Of a stretch of DNA of 51,050 bases, positions 9,412 to 19,300 are shown piece after piece. The stretch is from contig NZ_LYUZ01000001.1 of assembly GCF_001679925.1 (NCBI RefSeq), positions 166,906 to 217,955 of the forward strand, in the 5' to 3' direction. Under the pieces are notes generated by a model, which was not told the DNA's origin, did not search any database, and worked only from the letters and a program-made list of their open reading frames with translations. The stretch comes from Leisingera sp. JC1 (GTDB lineage: Bacteria > Pseudomonadota > Alphaproteobacteria > Rhodobacterales > Rhodobacteraceae). Each line of letters opens with the position of its first letter. Positions within the stretch are counted from its first letter, which is position 1. The position numbers and the translations under genes were made by a program.

Positions 9412-10562
9412 TGCTGATAGGGGTCGAGACTGTCGCGCAGCCCGTCTCCAAGGAAATTGAAGGCAAGCACAACGATGACAATCGGCAACATCGGTATGGC
9501 CAGCCAAGGGTATATTTCCACTGACGTGAGGTTTTGTGCGTCGTTCAGCATCACGCCCCAGCTAACAGCTGGTGCACGCAGGCCAAGGCCGAGAAATGAC
9601 AACGCAGTTTCACCAAGGATCATCGCCGGGATCGACAGGGTGGCTGATGCTATCAGATGCGACATGAAGTTCGGCAGCAGATGCTTGCGGATCACCCGCC
9701 CGGAGGAGGCCCCCATCATTTCCGCGGCACGGACATATTCTTCTTCCCGCAAGGACAAGAATTTGGCGCGCACGGAACGGGCAAGACCGGGCCAGTCGAG
9801 AATGCCAAGAATGATTGATATGATGAAAAACACCGCAACAGGCGACCAGTTTGACGGCACCGCAGCAGACAGGGCGAGCCATAAGGGCAGTTCCGGCAGT
9901 GAACGCAAGATCTCAATCACCCGGTTCACCGTCCAATCGACGCGGCCGCCGAAATAGCCAGCGACGCTGCCGAAAAAGATACCAAGCACAAAAGAGACCG
10001 TGATCCCGATCAGGCCAACCGTCAGCGACAGCTGTGCGCCGTAGGACACGCGGCTGAAGATGTCCCGGCCCAGGCGGTCGGACCCCATGATGAAGATCGT
10101 CGCTTCTTCGCTGGCGCAGAACAGGTGTCGGTTGCTTTCGATGAAGCCAGCCAGATTGTAGGTGCTGCCTTCGCAGAAAAACTTGAGCTTGAGCGGCCGC
10201 GAGGTATCCGGTTTGAACTCCCACTGAAAGGTTTCCAGGTTCGCTTCCGATGTCATTGGATAAACGAATGGACCGACAAACTCACCCTCGTGAAACAGTT
10301 TGATGGATTGCGGGGGTGAGTAGAGATGTTCCGAAAAACGCTGGTTGGGGCCATAAGGGGCGATGAAGCCGGCGAACGGTATCAGGAAATAGGCAATGAA
10401 AAGGAAGATGCCGGAAATCAAACCTAGCTTATGGGTCTTGAACTTGCGCCAGACCAGCAGCCAGTTGGGGGCGTCGAGGTCCTTGCGTTCCAGCTCCAGC
10501 AGAGAGGCCTGCGGGTCGAAAGGTTCATCATCGACATATCGTCCGTCGGGCAGATGAGTCAT
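9408..10562 (-). CDS. Peptide-type ABC transporter permease, YejE/OppC-like
   Basis: The protein is 384 residues, longer than standard OppC/DppC. A hydrophobic helix (LGLISGIFLFIAYFLIPFAGFIAPYG) is followed by an extended periplasmic segment of about 110 residues, as in YejE-type permeases. The membrane domain then begins at GSDRLGRDIFSRVSYGAQLSLTVG. The EAA loop (EEYVRAAEMMGASSGRVIRKHLLPN) contacts the ATPase. It ends in a typical FNFLGDGLRDSLDP tail. Start and stop each overlap neighbouring genes by 4 bases. It should form the channel with the DppB-type permease next door and import oligopeptides or related compounds through the inner membrane. Confidence 0.92.
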   Translation of the reverse strand: MTHLPDGRYVDDEPFDPQASLLELERKDLDAPNWLLVWRKFKTHKLGLISGIFLFIAYFLIPFAGFIAPYGPNQRFSEHLYSPPQSIKLFHEGEFVGPFVYPMTSEANLETFQWEFKPDTSRPLKLKFFCEGSTYNLAGFIESNRHLFCASEEATIFIMGSDRLGRDIFSRVSYGAQLSLTVGLIGITVSFVLGIFFGSVAGYFGGRVDWTVNRVIEILRSLPELPLWLALSAAVPSNWSPVAVFFIISIILGILDWPGLARSVRAKFLSLREEEYVRAAEMMGASSGRVIRKHLLPNFMSHLIASATLSIPAMILGETALSFLGLGLRAPAVSWGVMLNDAQNLTSVEIYPWLAIPMLPIVIVVLAFNFLGDGLRDSLDPYQQ

Positions 10563-11587
10563 GCGTCGCGCCCCTCATAGCGGATTCTGGGGTCAAGAAG
10601 CACCAGCAGCACATCTGAGATCATGGTGCCGATCAGGGTAAGCAGGGCTACGAACATCAGCACGAACCCCGAGAGGAACATGTCCTGAGTCTTGAGCGCC
10701 GTCAGCAGGGTCGGGCCAATTGTTTGCAGGCCTAGCACCACCGAAACCAGGACTGAGCCGGAAATCATCGAGGGCAGAAGATTGCCGATATCTGCAACAA
10801 AGGGGTTGAAGGCTACACGCAGCGGGTACTTTGCGAGCATCCGGGAAGGTGCCATGCCTTTGGCAATAGCTGTTTCAACATAGGGCTTGCCCAGTTCGTC
10901 CAGCATATTGGCGCGCAGACGCTGCATCATGGCAGAGGCGCCGGCGGTCCCGATCACAAAGGTTGGCACAATCAGGTGAACCAGAATGGATTTCACCTTG
11001 TCCCAGTTCATTGGCGTCCCCTCGAATTCAGGTGCCATCAGCCCGCCGATCGGCAAGTCAAACCAGCGGTGGCCGTAGTAGAACAGTATCAGTGCCAACA
11101 GAAAGTTTGGGGTGGCAAGGCCGAGATAGCCGACAAAGGCGGTGGTATAATCGACCCAGCTGCGCGCGCGGGCAGCAGCCAGGACACCCAGGGGCAGGGC
11201 GACTGCATAGACAAAGACTACAGCAGCAAGGTTCACCAGTACGGTCAGCCACAAGCTGTCACCGACAATATCGGCCACGGGGCTGTCAAATTCGAACGAC
11301 CAGCCGAAATTTCCTTGGATCATGCCAGAAAATCCGTGCGGTCCCGGCATGAAGCCCATCCAGATCATGTACTGCTGCCACAGCGGCTTATCGAGCGCAT
11401 ATTCCTTTCGCAGGAATTCGGCCTTGGCCACCCCCGCGGACTGCCCGGTTGCCTGCAGTTCGGCAATCTGGTTCGACAGGTAATCTCCGGGCGGCAGGTT
11501 GATAATCACAAAGATCAGCACTGAAACCACCAGAAGTGTCATCAGCATAGTGCCAAAACGGTAGATGGCGTATCGCAGTATCTCCAT
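10559..11587 (-). CDS. Peptide-type ABC transporter permease, YejB/DppB-like
   Basis: This 342-residue inner-membrane protein starts with YAIYRFGTMLMTLLVVSVLIFVIINLPPGDYL, the N-terminal helix and PGD motif of DppB/OppB permeases. Five further hydrophobic helices follow. The EAA-type loop is YVETAIAKGMAPSRMLAKYPLRVAFNP, and the tail LLVLLDPRIRYEGRDA is characteristic. Its start shares one base with the stop of the binding-protein gene (TGATG), and its stop overlaps the next permease. Together the two permeases form the translocation pore of the importer. Confidence 0.93.
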   Translation of the reverse strand: MEILRYAIYRFGTMLMTLLVVSVLIFVIINLPPGDYLSNQIAELQATGQSAGVAKAEFLRKEYALDKPLWQQYMIWMGFMPGPHGFSGMIQGNFGWSFEFDSPVADIVGDSLWLTVLVNLAAVVFVYAVALPLGVLAAARARSWVDYTTAFVGYLGLATPNFLLALILFYYGHRWFDLPIGGLMAPEFEGTPMNWDKVKSILVHLIVPTFVIGTAGASAMMQRLRANMLDELGKPYVETAIAKGMAPSRMLAKYPLRVAFNPFVADIGNLLPSMISGSVLVSVVLGLQTIGPTLLTALKTQDMFLSGFVLMFVALLTLIGTMISDVLLVLLDPRIRYEGRDA

Positions 11588-13500
11588 CAGTCCAGGCCAT
11601 CCTCGAAAAAGAACTCATCCGGCCGGTAGACGCCGAAATGCGCACCGGGATCCCAGGCCCAAATTGCCTGTTCAGGCACATTGCGCAGCCGTTTGCTGAC
11701 GACCACGGGTTGCGGTGCCGCTGCAACCACGCCGATGGCATAGACCTGTTCGGCGTGGATTTTCAGCATGGCGTGCCAGGCTGCGAGGCGCTCATCCTTT
11801 GTCGTGGCCATGTCCCAGTCCTGCAAAAGGGAGAGCAATTGCTGGGCCGGTTCCATGTCAGGCGGCTCGCCCGCGCTGCCGCCGGTCTGATAATACTGAC
11901 CCCATTTCGGCCAGGACAGAAAGACCTGATCAGTCGGCGCCAAGTATACGGGGGATGTATAGGTCTGGGGCAGGCCGTTGTCCCAGCCGAACCAAGCAGA
12001 TGCCATTGAACTTCCTGAGAACACACGGTTTCTGAGAATGTCGCGGTCCAGAGGCCGCATAATCAATTTGACCCCGACATCGCGCCAGTCATCGGCGATG
12101 ATCTGCAGGGCGTTTTCCACTTCCTGCCGTTCACCGGCGGTCTCCACGATCAGTTCCATCAGGCGGCCGTCAGGCAAATAGCGGATGCCATAGCCGTCCT
12201 TTTCCGTAAGCCCGGCTTCGTCCAGCAATTGGTTGGCGCGCTCTGGGTCAAACTGTGCCCATGCATCCCTAAAAGCGGGATCAAAGAGCTCGCTTTGCTC
12301 CAAAACGGTCATCGCGCCGGGTTTGGCAAGGTTGAAATAAAGCGCCCTGTTGATTGCGCGCCGGTTGATTGCCAGCGATAGCGCTCGCCGCACCCGCACA
12401 TCGCGCAGAATGTTCCGCCACACCGGGTCCTTGGTGTTCAAGTTCGGGTAGATGGCGATTTGCGAGGCCGCACCGTTGCCCCAAAGATAGGTTTTGTACC
12501 CGGAGTTGTCCTTTTCCCCCTTGCGCAGGATAGGAATATCGCGGAAGTCCAGCCCGCGGGCCTGTAAATCGGCTTCCCCCGCATTTGATTTGGCAGCCAC
12601 CAGACCTGCAGTCACGATCTCCATCTCGACGGTATCAATATAGGGAAGCTGGACACCCCGGCTGTCGATCCGGTGATAGTAAGGGTTGCGAACAAATTGG
12701 TGGCGGATCTTCTTGCCGGGCGAGGCGTTGATCCATGGCTGCAGCGTCGGAAGCTCGTGATTGTCGAACTTGTACATATTGTCGTACTTGTTGTGCAGCG
12801 CAGCCCAGCTTTTCACGCGGGCATAGTCGACTTCTTCCTCCAGAATTTCAGGATCGGCATAGTCCGCATGAAACTGTTTCAGGTACTTGGCCGGGCGGTA
12901 GATAAAGGGCGGGCGCGCCTGGGCCAGCATGTGCAAGAAGCTGGGGTTCGGATCATCCCATTCATATATCACGGTGGTTTCGTCAGGGAAGCTGACCCTG
13001 GGCAGCTTACCCATCACCCGCAGGAAATCCGGCGGGCCAGCAGGACTCAGCAGTTCGTTGTTGGCGACGTCGTGCCACCAGTAGCGGAAATCGTCCGATG
13101 TGAAGGCGTCGCCATTGGACCAGCGGTGCCCGGGCCGCAGTTTCAGCGTGTAGCGGCGGTTACCCTCGTTTTCATACCCCAGAAGGATATCCGGCTTTAA
13201 CTGGTACTTCTCATCATAGCCTGCCAGCCGCGCGTATCCATAGACCACCATCTGCCGGATGTCCTTGGAGCGGGTGACCATCGTATTGAGGGTGCCGCCC
13301 TGGATGCCAAAGTCGCGGCCCTTGGTTGCCAGATCGACCACCAGCGGCACCTCGGGCAGGCGTTTCTCAGCAGGGGGCAGGTACCCTGCCTCAACTTCTG
13401 ACTTCCAGAAATTGCTTTCTTGAACTGTGATGTCTGCAAGAGCCCCCAAAGGCGCAAGGCAGAAGGCTGCGGCCAGCAGAGGTTTCAGGGCATCAAGCAT
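11587..13500 (-). CDS. Periplasmic substrate-binding protein of peptide ABC importer (SBP family 5)
   Basis: A 637-residue protein with a signal peptide (residues 1-22, cleaved near ALA). It carries the SBP_bac_5 signature YTLKLRPGHRWSNGDAFTSDDFRYWW and later RVRRALSLAINRRAINRALYF. At over 600 residues it is of the YejA class rather than the 530-residue DppA/OppA class. It should capture the substrate in the periplasm and hand it to the two permeases. Its start overlaps the end of the ATPase gene by 8 bases. Large YejA-like proteins elsewhere bind peptides or peptide antibiotics such as microcin C; the ligand here is unknown. Confidence 0.92.
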   Translation of the reverse strand: MLDALKPLLAAAFCLAPLGALADITVQESNFWKSEVEAGYLPPAEKRLPEVPLVVDLATKGRDFGIQGGTLNTMVTRSKDIRQMVVYGYARLAGYDEKYQLKPDILLGYENEGNRRYTLKLRPGHRWSNGDAFTSDDFRYWWHDVANNELLSPAGPPDFLRVMGKLPRVSFPDETTVIYEWDDPNPSFLHMLAQARPPFIYRPAKYLKQFHADYADPEILEEEVDYARVKSWAALHNKYDNMYKFDNHELPTLQPWINASPGKKIRHQFVRNPYYHRIDSRGVQLPYIDTVEMEIVTAGLVAAKSNAGEADLQARGLDFRDIPILRKGEKDNSGYKTYLWGNGAASQIAIYPNLNTKDPVWRNILRDVRVRRALSLAINRRAINRALYFNLAKPGAMTVLEQSELFDPAFRDAWAQFDPERANQLLDEAGLTEKDGYGIRYLPDGRLMELIVETAGERQEVENALQIIADDWRDVGVKLIMRPLDRDILRNRVFSGSSMASAWFGWDNGLPQTYTSPVYLAPTDQVFLSWPKWGQYYQTGGSAGEPPDMEPAQQLLSLLQDWDMATTKDERLAAWHAMLKIHAEQVYAIGVVAAAPQPVVVSKRLRNVPEQAIWAWDPGAHFGVYRPDEFFFEDGLD

Positions 13501-15274
13501 GGCAGCGCACCTTGTGGCCAGGTTCCAGATGTTTCAACCCGACCAGTGGTGGAGCATCGGTACCGTTGAACCTGAACGCCTCAGGCCAGCGCTCAGGGGC
13601 GCCGGCACCTTGGGCCACCAGTTTCAGGTCGATTGGCCGGTCGATGTCAGGCTCCGGCTGGGCAGCGATCAAAGCCCTGGTATAGGGATGCTGCGGATTG
13701 TAGAACAATGTTTCCGGCGGTGCCTGCTCGACGATCAGCCCGCGCCGCATCACCGCCACTTCATCTGCAATCCGGGCCACCACGGCCAGGTCGTGGCTGA
13801 TGAACAGGTAGGACAGGTTGTGCTGGTCGCGGATCTCCTCCAGCAGCCGCAGGATTTGTTCCTGAACCGAGACATCCAGCGCTGAAGTCGGTTCATCGCA
13901 GACAATAAGAGCAGGTTCCAGCATGAGAGCACGCGCGATTGACAGGCGCTGGCGCTGACCGCCGGAAAAGGCGTGGGGATAGCGTTTCAGCATGTCAGGC
14001 GACAGGCCCACGAGGCGCAGCATTTCCGCAGCCTTGTCACGCCGTTCGGTGCGGGTGCCGATGCGATGGATGTCCAGAGGTTCCATCAGCGTGTCCTGAA
14101 TGCGCATTCGGGGAGAAAGTGACGAGTACGGATCCTGAAACACCATCTGAGCTTGTTTCTGAAAGGACGTACGTGTTTCCCGGTCCATGTCATGCACTGC
14201 GACTGGGGGGTGGCTGGGATCAGGCCGGAACAACACCTCGCCACCTGGATCAGGCGGCTCTGCCCCCAATGCAATTCGGGCTGCTGTTGTTTTGCCTGAG
14301 CCGCTCTCTCCCACAATTGCCAGCGTCTCGCCGCGGGTCACCCGCAAGTCGATTTCCCGGCAGGCATGGATCAGGGTCGGGGCCTGCCAGCCTTTGCCTG
14401 CCCGCAGAGTGTAAGTTTTGGAGACATTTTTCATCTCCAGGATCAAGTCATCGCGCGAAGGCGGGATCGCGACAACTTCCGCATCCGGAATCTCCGGTGC
14501 GGCGTCGAACAATGCCTTAGTGTAGGGGTGTGCCGGCGCGCGCAGCATCGGTTCGGCAGGCCCTGCTTCCATGACCCTGCCTTTGTGCATCACCACCACT
14601 TGCTCGGCCATGTTGGCAACCACGCCAAGATCATGAGTGACCAGAATCATCGCCATGCCGGTTTCGCGCTGCAGGTCCTTCATCAGCCCCAGCACCTGGG
14701 CCTGTGTGGTTACATCCAGTGCCGTGGTCGGCTCGTCCGCAATCAGGAGGTCAGGCTTCGCAACCATTGCCATGGCAATCATCGCCCGCTGGCGCATTCC
14801 CCCTGAAAGCTCGAACGGGTAGGAGCGGTAGGTGCGTTCTGGTTCAGGAAACCCGACCCGTTCAAAACACTCCAGGACCACATTGCGTGCTTCACGTTCA
14901 GATTTGCGCCCGTGCAGCCACAGGACTTCGGATACTTGATTTCCGATCCGGTGCAGCGGTGACAGGGACCGCATCGGCTCCTGAAATATCATAGAGACCG
15001 TATTGCCGCGCACGTCGCGCATCAAGCGTTCGTCAAGCGTGGCAAGGTCCAGCTTCTTGCCCCGGGTCTCCAGAACTATCCGTCCAGAACGCAGCTGAGC
15101 CACCTTTGGCAGAATGCGCAGAACCGCTCGGCAGGAAATCGTCTTGCCCGAGCCGCTTTCCCCAACCAAGGCAAGTGTTTCGCCGGGCTGGACGGCAAAG
15201 CTGACGTCCTTGACAACGGAGTCTCCTTTGCCAAACCCGATGCTGAGGTTTTCGACAGACAGCAGCGGACGCAT
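13493..15274 (-). CDS. Fused dual ATP-binding protein of peptide ABC importer (YejF/GsiA-like)
   Basis: The protein has 593 residues with two complete ABC ATPase domains. The first has Walker A GESGSGKT (residues 38-45), signature LSGGMRQR and Walker [13 protein letters not shown]. The second has [25 protein letters not shown] and [12 protein letters not shown]. Each ends in the oligopeptide-transporter extension ([13 protein letters not shown] and [13 protein letters not shown]). One polypeptide therefore replaces the usual OppD/OppF pair and powers import by the neighbouring permeases. It is the first gene of the operon. A short in-frame open frame of 11 codons sits directly before it and ends TGA immediately before its ATG. 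Confidence 0.94.
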   Translation of the reverse strand: MRPLLSVENLSIGFGKGDSVVKDVSFAVQPGETLALVGESGSGKTISCRAVLRILPKVAQLRSGRIVLETRGKKLDLATLDERLMRDVRGNTVSMIFQEPMRSLSPLHRIGNQVSEVLWLHGRKSEREARNVVLECFERVGFPEPERTYRSYPFELSGGMRQRAMIAMAMVAKPDLLIADEPTTALDVTTQAQVLGLMKDLQRETGMAMILVTHDLGVVANMAEQVVVMHKGRVMEAGPAEPMLRAPAHPYTKALFDAAPEIPDAEVVAIPPSRDDLILEMKNVSKTYTLRAGKGWQAPTLIHACREIDLRVTRGETLAIVGESGSGKTTAARIALGAEPPDPGGEVLFRPDPSHPPVAVHDMDRETRTSFQKQAQMVFQDPYSSLSPRMRIQDTLMEPLDIHRIGTRTERRDKAAEMLRLVGLSPDMLKRYPHAFSGGQRQRLSIARALMLEPALIVCDEPTSALDVSVQEQILRLLEEIRDQHNLSYLFISHDLAVVARIADEVAVMRRGLIVEQAPPETLFYNPQHPYTRALIAAQPEPDIDRPIDLKLVAQGAGAPERWPEAFRFNGTDAPPLVGLKHLEPGHKVRCHA

Positions 15275-15698
15275 TCAGAATTGCCCGCCCAGCTGGTTCA
15301 AGGCGCTCATGAGATTGTGTTTTCCCCTGTTTTTTTCAACACCTTCGCGCGCCGAAGGCCTTTTAGTCAAACCCCATTTGGCCAGTTACCGGATTTGCAA
15401 GAGGTAATTGTCTAAGCTAGTGAGGCTGTTGCGAACCCGGAATTGCTTTGCAATGAGTATGTAGGCCGGCTGAAAAGGAGGCTGGAGGACTGCGCCAGCG
15501 TTCAGTTGCGAGTGACCATGACCTCGTGCAGGCGTCCGCCTGCGGCTAGAAGTTTCCGAAAACCGGATCAGCAGAAGAGTGTGTCGCTAAGGCCACTCAA
15601 ACCTTATAGCAATTCGGCACAGACATGAGTGCTGTGTTGGTGCTGGCTGCAGGCCCGGCGTAGGCTAACGCAAAAGCAAATTATCTGAAAGGCCGCTC
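15275..15698. other. Divergent intergenic region between ABC importer operon and tetR-type gene
   Basis: No convincing gene lies here. The interval should hold the importer promoter (minus) and the TetR promoter (plus). A perfect 6-base inverted repeat, CCTTCG / CGAAGG with a 5-base spacer, sits at 15342-15358 and is followed by TTTT on the plus strand. No plus-strand gene ends nearby, so it may be an operator rather than a terminator. A minimal 11-codon frame occupies 15275-15310 on the minus strand. A 61-codon plus-strand frame at 15443-15628 has no good ribosome binding site and I reject it. Confidence 0.5.
15342..15358. promoter_or_regulatory. Candidate operator palindrome upstream of importer operon
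   Basis: This is a perfect inverted repeat with 6-base arms (CCTTCG and CGAAGG) around a 5-base GC-only centre. It lies 68-84 bases upstream of the importer ATPase start, in the divergent region shared with a TetR-family gene. TetR proteins bind short palindromes in such positions, so autoregulation and importer control are plausible, but binding is inferred only from position. Confidence 0.35.
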
Positions 15699-16364
15699 AT
15701 GGCGCAAAAACCTGTCCTGCACCGGGATGACCCTGAGGCTGAGCCATTGATCGGCAACATCAAGGTCACCCGCAACGACTGGCTTAACGTTGCTATGGAC
15801 GTGCTTATCTCTGACGGGGTTGAGCAGGTTAAAGTGCTGGCGCTGGCTGAGCGGATGCAGGTTTCCAGGTCGTCGTTCTACTGGTACTTCAAGTCGCGCC
15901 AGGATCTGCTGGACGCGCTCCTGAAAACCTGGGAACAGACGAACACAGCGGGCATGGTGCGCCAGGCGGAAGCGCCGGCCAAGACTATCACAGGTGCCGT
16001 GTTGAACGTCTTCCACTGCATCACCAACCCCAACCTATTCAACACTGCCCTGGATTTTGCGGTGCGGGACTGGTCGCGCCGCTCTGGCAAGGTGCGCAGC
16101 CTGCTGGACCGCTCTGACCGGCGCCGGGTTGAGGCTCTGACTGCGATGTTTGCGCGCTATGGATACCCCGAGCGGGAGGCCATGACCCGCGCCAAAGTGC
16201 TGTATTACATGCAGCTGGGCTATGACATGGCGGACCCGAATGAAAGCCACGCCCACCGGCTGGAAGTCACGCCCGAGTACCTCAAGGTGTTCACCGGGCG
16301 CGAGCCGCTGGCTGAGGAGATCGAGGCCTTTACCGCGTTCACGCGCCAGCACTGGGACATCTGA
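15699..16364 (+). CDS. TetR family transcriptional regulator
   Basis: This protein has 221 residues. A tri-helical DNA-binding domain is visible at about residues 25-75 (TRNDWLNVAMDVLISDG, then KVLALAERMQVSRSSFYWYFKSRQDLLDALL), the standard TetR recognition pattern. A C-terminal ligand-binding region rich in aromatic residues follows. The usual AAAGG purine tract precedes the ATG. The gene is divergent from the peptide importer operon, making that operon a candidate target. It is convergent with the oxidoreductase gene, leaving only 30 bases between the two 3' ends. The effector cannot be predicted. Confidence 0.88.
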   Translation: MAQKPVLHRDDPEAEPLIGNIKVTRNDWLNVAMDVLISDGVEQVKVLALAERMQVSRSSFYWYFKSRQDLLDALLKTWEQTNTAGMVRQAEAPAKTITGAVLNVFHCITNPNLFNTALDFAVRDWSRRSGKVRSLLDRSDRRRVEALTAMFARYGYPEREAMTRAKVLYYMQLGYDMADPNESHAHRLEVTPEYLKVFTGREPLAEEIEAFTAFTRQHWDI

Positions 16365-16394
16365 TACCCCAGTGCCGGTTTGTGAAGGCCTGTT

Positions 16395-19300
16395 TTACAG
16401 GCTGAGCAGCGCTTCATCCGCCGTATTCCGGACTGTCCTGGCGGCTTCCAGGCGCACTGGCCCGTAACCGCGGATTTCCATCGGCGCTTGCAGGATATCT
16501 ATGCAGGTTTCATGGGTGCCGGGAGCGTAGCGCTGGGCAACCTTGTTGAGCGCGGCTTCGTACCACGTCAGGAGATCCCGGTGCAGGCGGGCTTCCTCGT
16601 GGTAACCAAACACGTTGAAGGCGGTGCCGCGCAGGCGGCGTGCTTTGACCAGCAGGTTCAGAGCCGGGCGCAGCCAAGGGCCAAACGAGCGTTTCAGCGG
16701 CCGGCCGCGGCTGTCCTTTCTACGGCTCAGCACCGGCGGAGCGAGGTGGTATTTTACCGTGAAATCACCCTCGAATTCGTCCTCGATCTGGTGGCGGAAT
16801 TTTTCACTGGTCAGCAGCCGGGCAACCTCGAATTCGTCCTTGTAGGCCATCAGCTTGAACAGCGACCGGGCCGCTGCAGCAGTGAGCTGCTCCTGTGCGT
16901 CAGCAGGCAGGGCGTCGCGGAACCGTGCCAGCGTTTCATGATACCGCGATGCATATTCGGAATCCTGGTATCCGGTCAGGAAAGTTGCTCGCCGCTGAAC
17001 CAGCTCATGCAATGTTTCGCCCTCGTCGGGAGTTTCCTTGTAAATGTCCTCGACCAGCCTCGGGTCTGCTGCCATGGCGCGGCCGATGGCAAAGGCAAGC
17101 CGGTTCTTTTCGATCGCAACACCGTTCAGTACGACCGCTTGGTCCAATGCACCGGCGCTGACCGGCACAAGCCCCTTTTGCCATGCAAAGCCCAGCATCA
17201 TGACATTAGCAAGGACCGCGTCGCCCAGCATCGTTTCCGCGGCCTCGTTGGCGTTGAAGCCGGACAGGTTGGCCGGTCCAACAGCGTCAGCGATGGTCCG
17301 TTCGCGCACCCCGGCCATCAAGTCGGCATCGCGGCGCAGAACCAGATCGCCGGTGGGCATCTCCGCCCGGTTCAGCACCACCTTGGTGCCGGGGCGGTAG
17401 TGAACCGATGCCTTGGGCGCTGAGCTGACGACAACATCGCAGCCGATGACAGCATCCGCGCCGCCCTGGTCGATCCGCACCTGGTTCAGCGTTTCCGGGG
17501 CGTTGGACAGCCGGATGTAGCTCAGCACGGTGCCGAATTTCTGGGCGAAGCCGGTGAAGTCCAGCACGCTAGACCCCTTGCCCTCCAGGTGCGCTGCCAT
17601 GGTGATCAGCGCACCTACTGTTACAACGCCGGTGCCGCCCACCCCGGTTACGAGCAGATCAAACGGTTCTGCCAGGGAGGGAAGGTCCGGGGCGGGCAGC
17701 TGGGCTGCCAGTTCGGCGGCGTCCAGACCGGCAGGCTTCTTCTTGCGCCGGGTTGCCCCCTCGACAGTGACGAAGCTGGGGCAGAAGCCGTTGAGGCAGG
17801 AGAAGTCCTTGTTGCAGGTGGAGAGGTTGATCTTGCGTTTGCGACCGAACGGCGTTTCCTTCGGCTCCACGCTCAGACAGTTGGATTCAATCGAGCAATC
17901 GCCGCAGCCCTCGCAGACCAGATCATTGATGAAGGCAAACCGCTTAGGGTCCTCCATCTTGCCGCGCTTGCGGCGGCGGCGTTTTTCGGTGGCGCAGGTC
18001 TGCTCGTAGATCAGCACAGTGACGCCGGGGATCTCGCGCAGTTCACGCTGGATCGTGTCCAGTTCTGCACGGTCATGGAATGTTGTGCCGCTCGGGAAGT
18101 CGCCATGGCTAAACTTGCCGATGTTGTCCGAAATCAGGGCAATACGCTGCACGCCTTCGGCGCGGCAGGTCTGTGCGATGCCATGGACTGAGACCGGTCC
18201 GTCCACCGGCTGGCCGCCGGTCATTGCCACCGCGTCGTTATACAAGATCTTGTATGTAATGTTGGTGCCAGCCGCGACCGCCTGGCGGATGGCCAGCGAA
18301 CCCGAGTGATACCAGGTGCCTTCGCCGAGGTTCTGAAACACATGCTTGTTTCCATTGAACTGAGACGCCACGGTCCACGGCACGCCTTCACCGCCCATCT
18401 GGGCATAGCCTGCGGTTTCGCGGTCCATCCAGCTTGCCATCACATGGCAGCCAATGCCCGAGAAAGCCTTGGATCCTTCCGGCAACTTGGTCGAGGTGTT
18501 GTGCGGGCAGCCGGAACAGAAGTAGGGGGTGCGGGTGGCTCCGGGCACGTTCAGCACTTTCGGCGGTTCAGCAGTCAGCGCAGCGGCTTTGGCCGGCAGG
18601 TTCTCTTCCGGGAAAAACTTGTCCAGCCGGTCCGCCACTATCGGTGCCAGAAGCAGCGGGCTCAGTTCACCGGTCCAGGGGATCAGCGGCTCGCCCTGGC
18701 TGTCGTATTTGCCAACCATCTTCTCTGGCTTGCTGCCGGGCCAGTCATAGAAGTTCTCTTTGAACTGGCTTTCGATGATGCCGCGTTTTTCTTCGACAAC
18801 CAGCACTTCCTGCTTGCCCTTCACGAATTTCAGCGCATCGGTGCGGTCCAGCGGCCAGACCATGCCGACCTTGTAGATGTCGATGCCCAGACGGCGGCAG
18901 GCGGCCTCGTCAAGCCCTAGCAGCCGCAGCGCTTCCATCAGGTCCAGATGGCCTTTGCCGGTGGAGACAAAGCCGAAACGGGCGTCCTTGATGTCATAGA
19001 TCCGCTTGTCGATCGGGTTTGCCTCGGCAAAGGCACGCACCGCGTCCAGCTTGGCGTGGATGCGGGTTTCGATCTCGGGCGAGGGCAGGTCGGCGCGGCG
19101 GATATGCAGCCCTCCGGGATATTCCGGCAGTTCCGGGTAAATGAACTCGCGGTCTGGCTGCAGTTCCACCGAGCGCGCGCTCTCCACAGTTTCCGACACC
19201 GCCTTGAAGCCGACCCAGGTGCCTGAGTAGCGGGACAGGGCAAAGCCGTATTCGCCGAAGGTCAGGTATTCGGACACATCCGCCGGGTTCAGAACCGGCA

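Noticed and set aside
15342-15364. CCTTCG/CGAAGG hairpin plus TTTT as a rho-independent terminator
   Set aside because: No plus-strand gene ends near it. I list it as a possible operator instead.
15443-15628. 61-codon plus-strand frame before the TetR gene
   Set aside because: No ribosome binding site and no family; more likely regulatory DNA.
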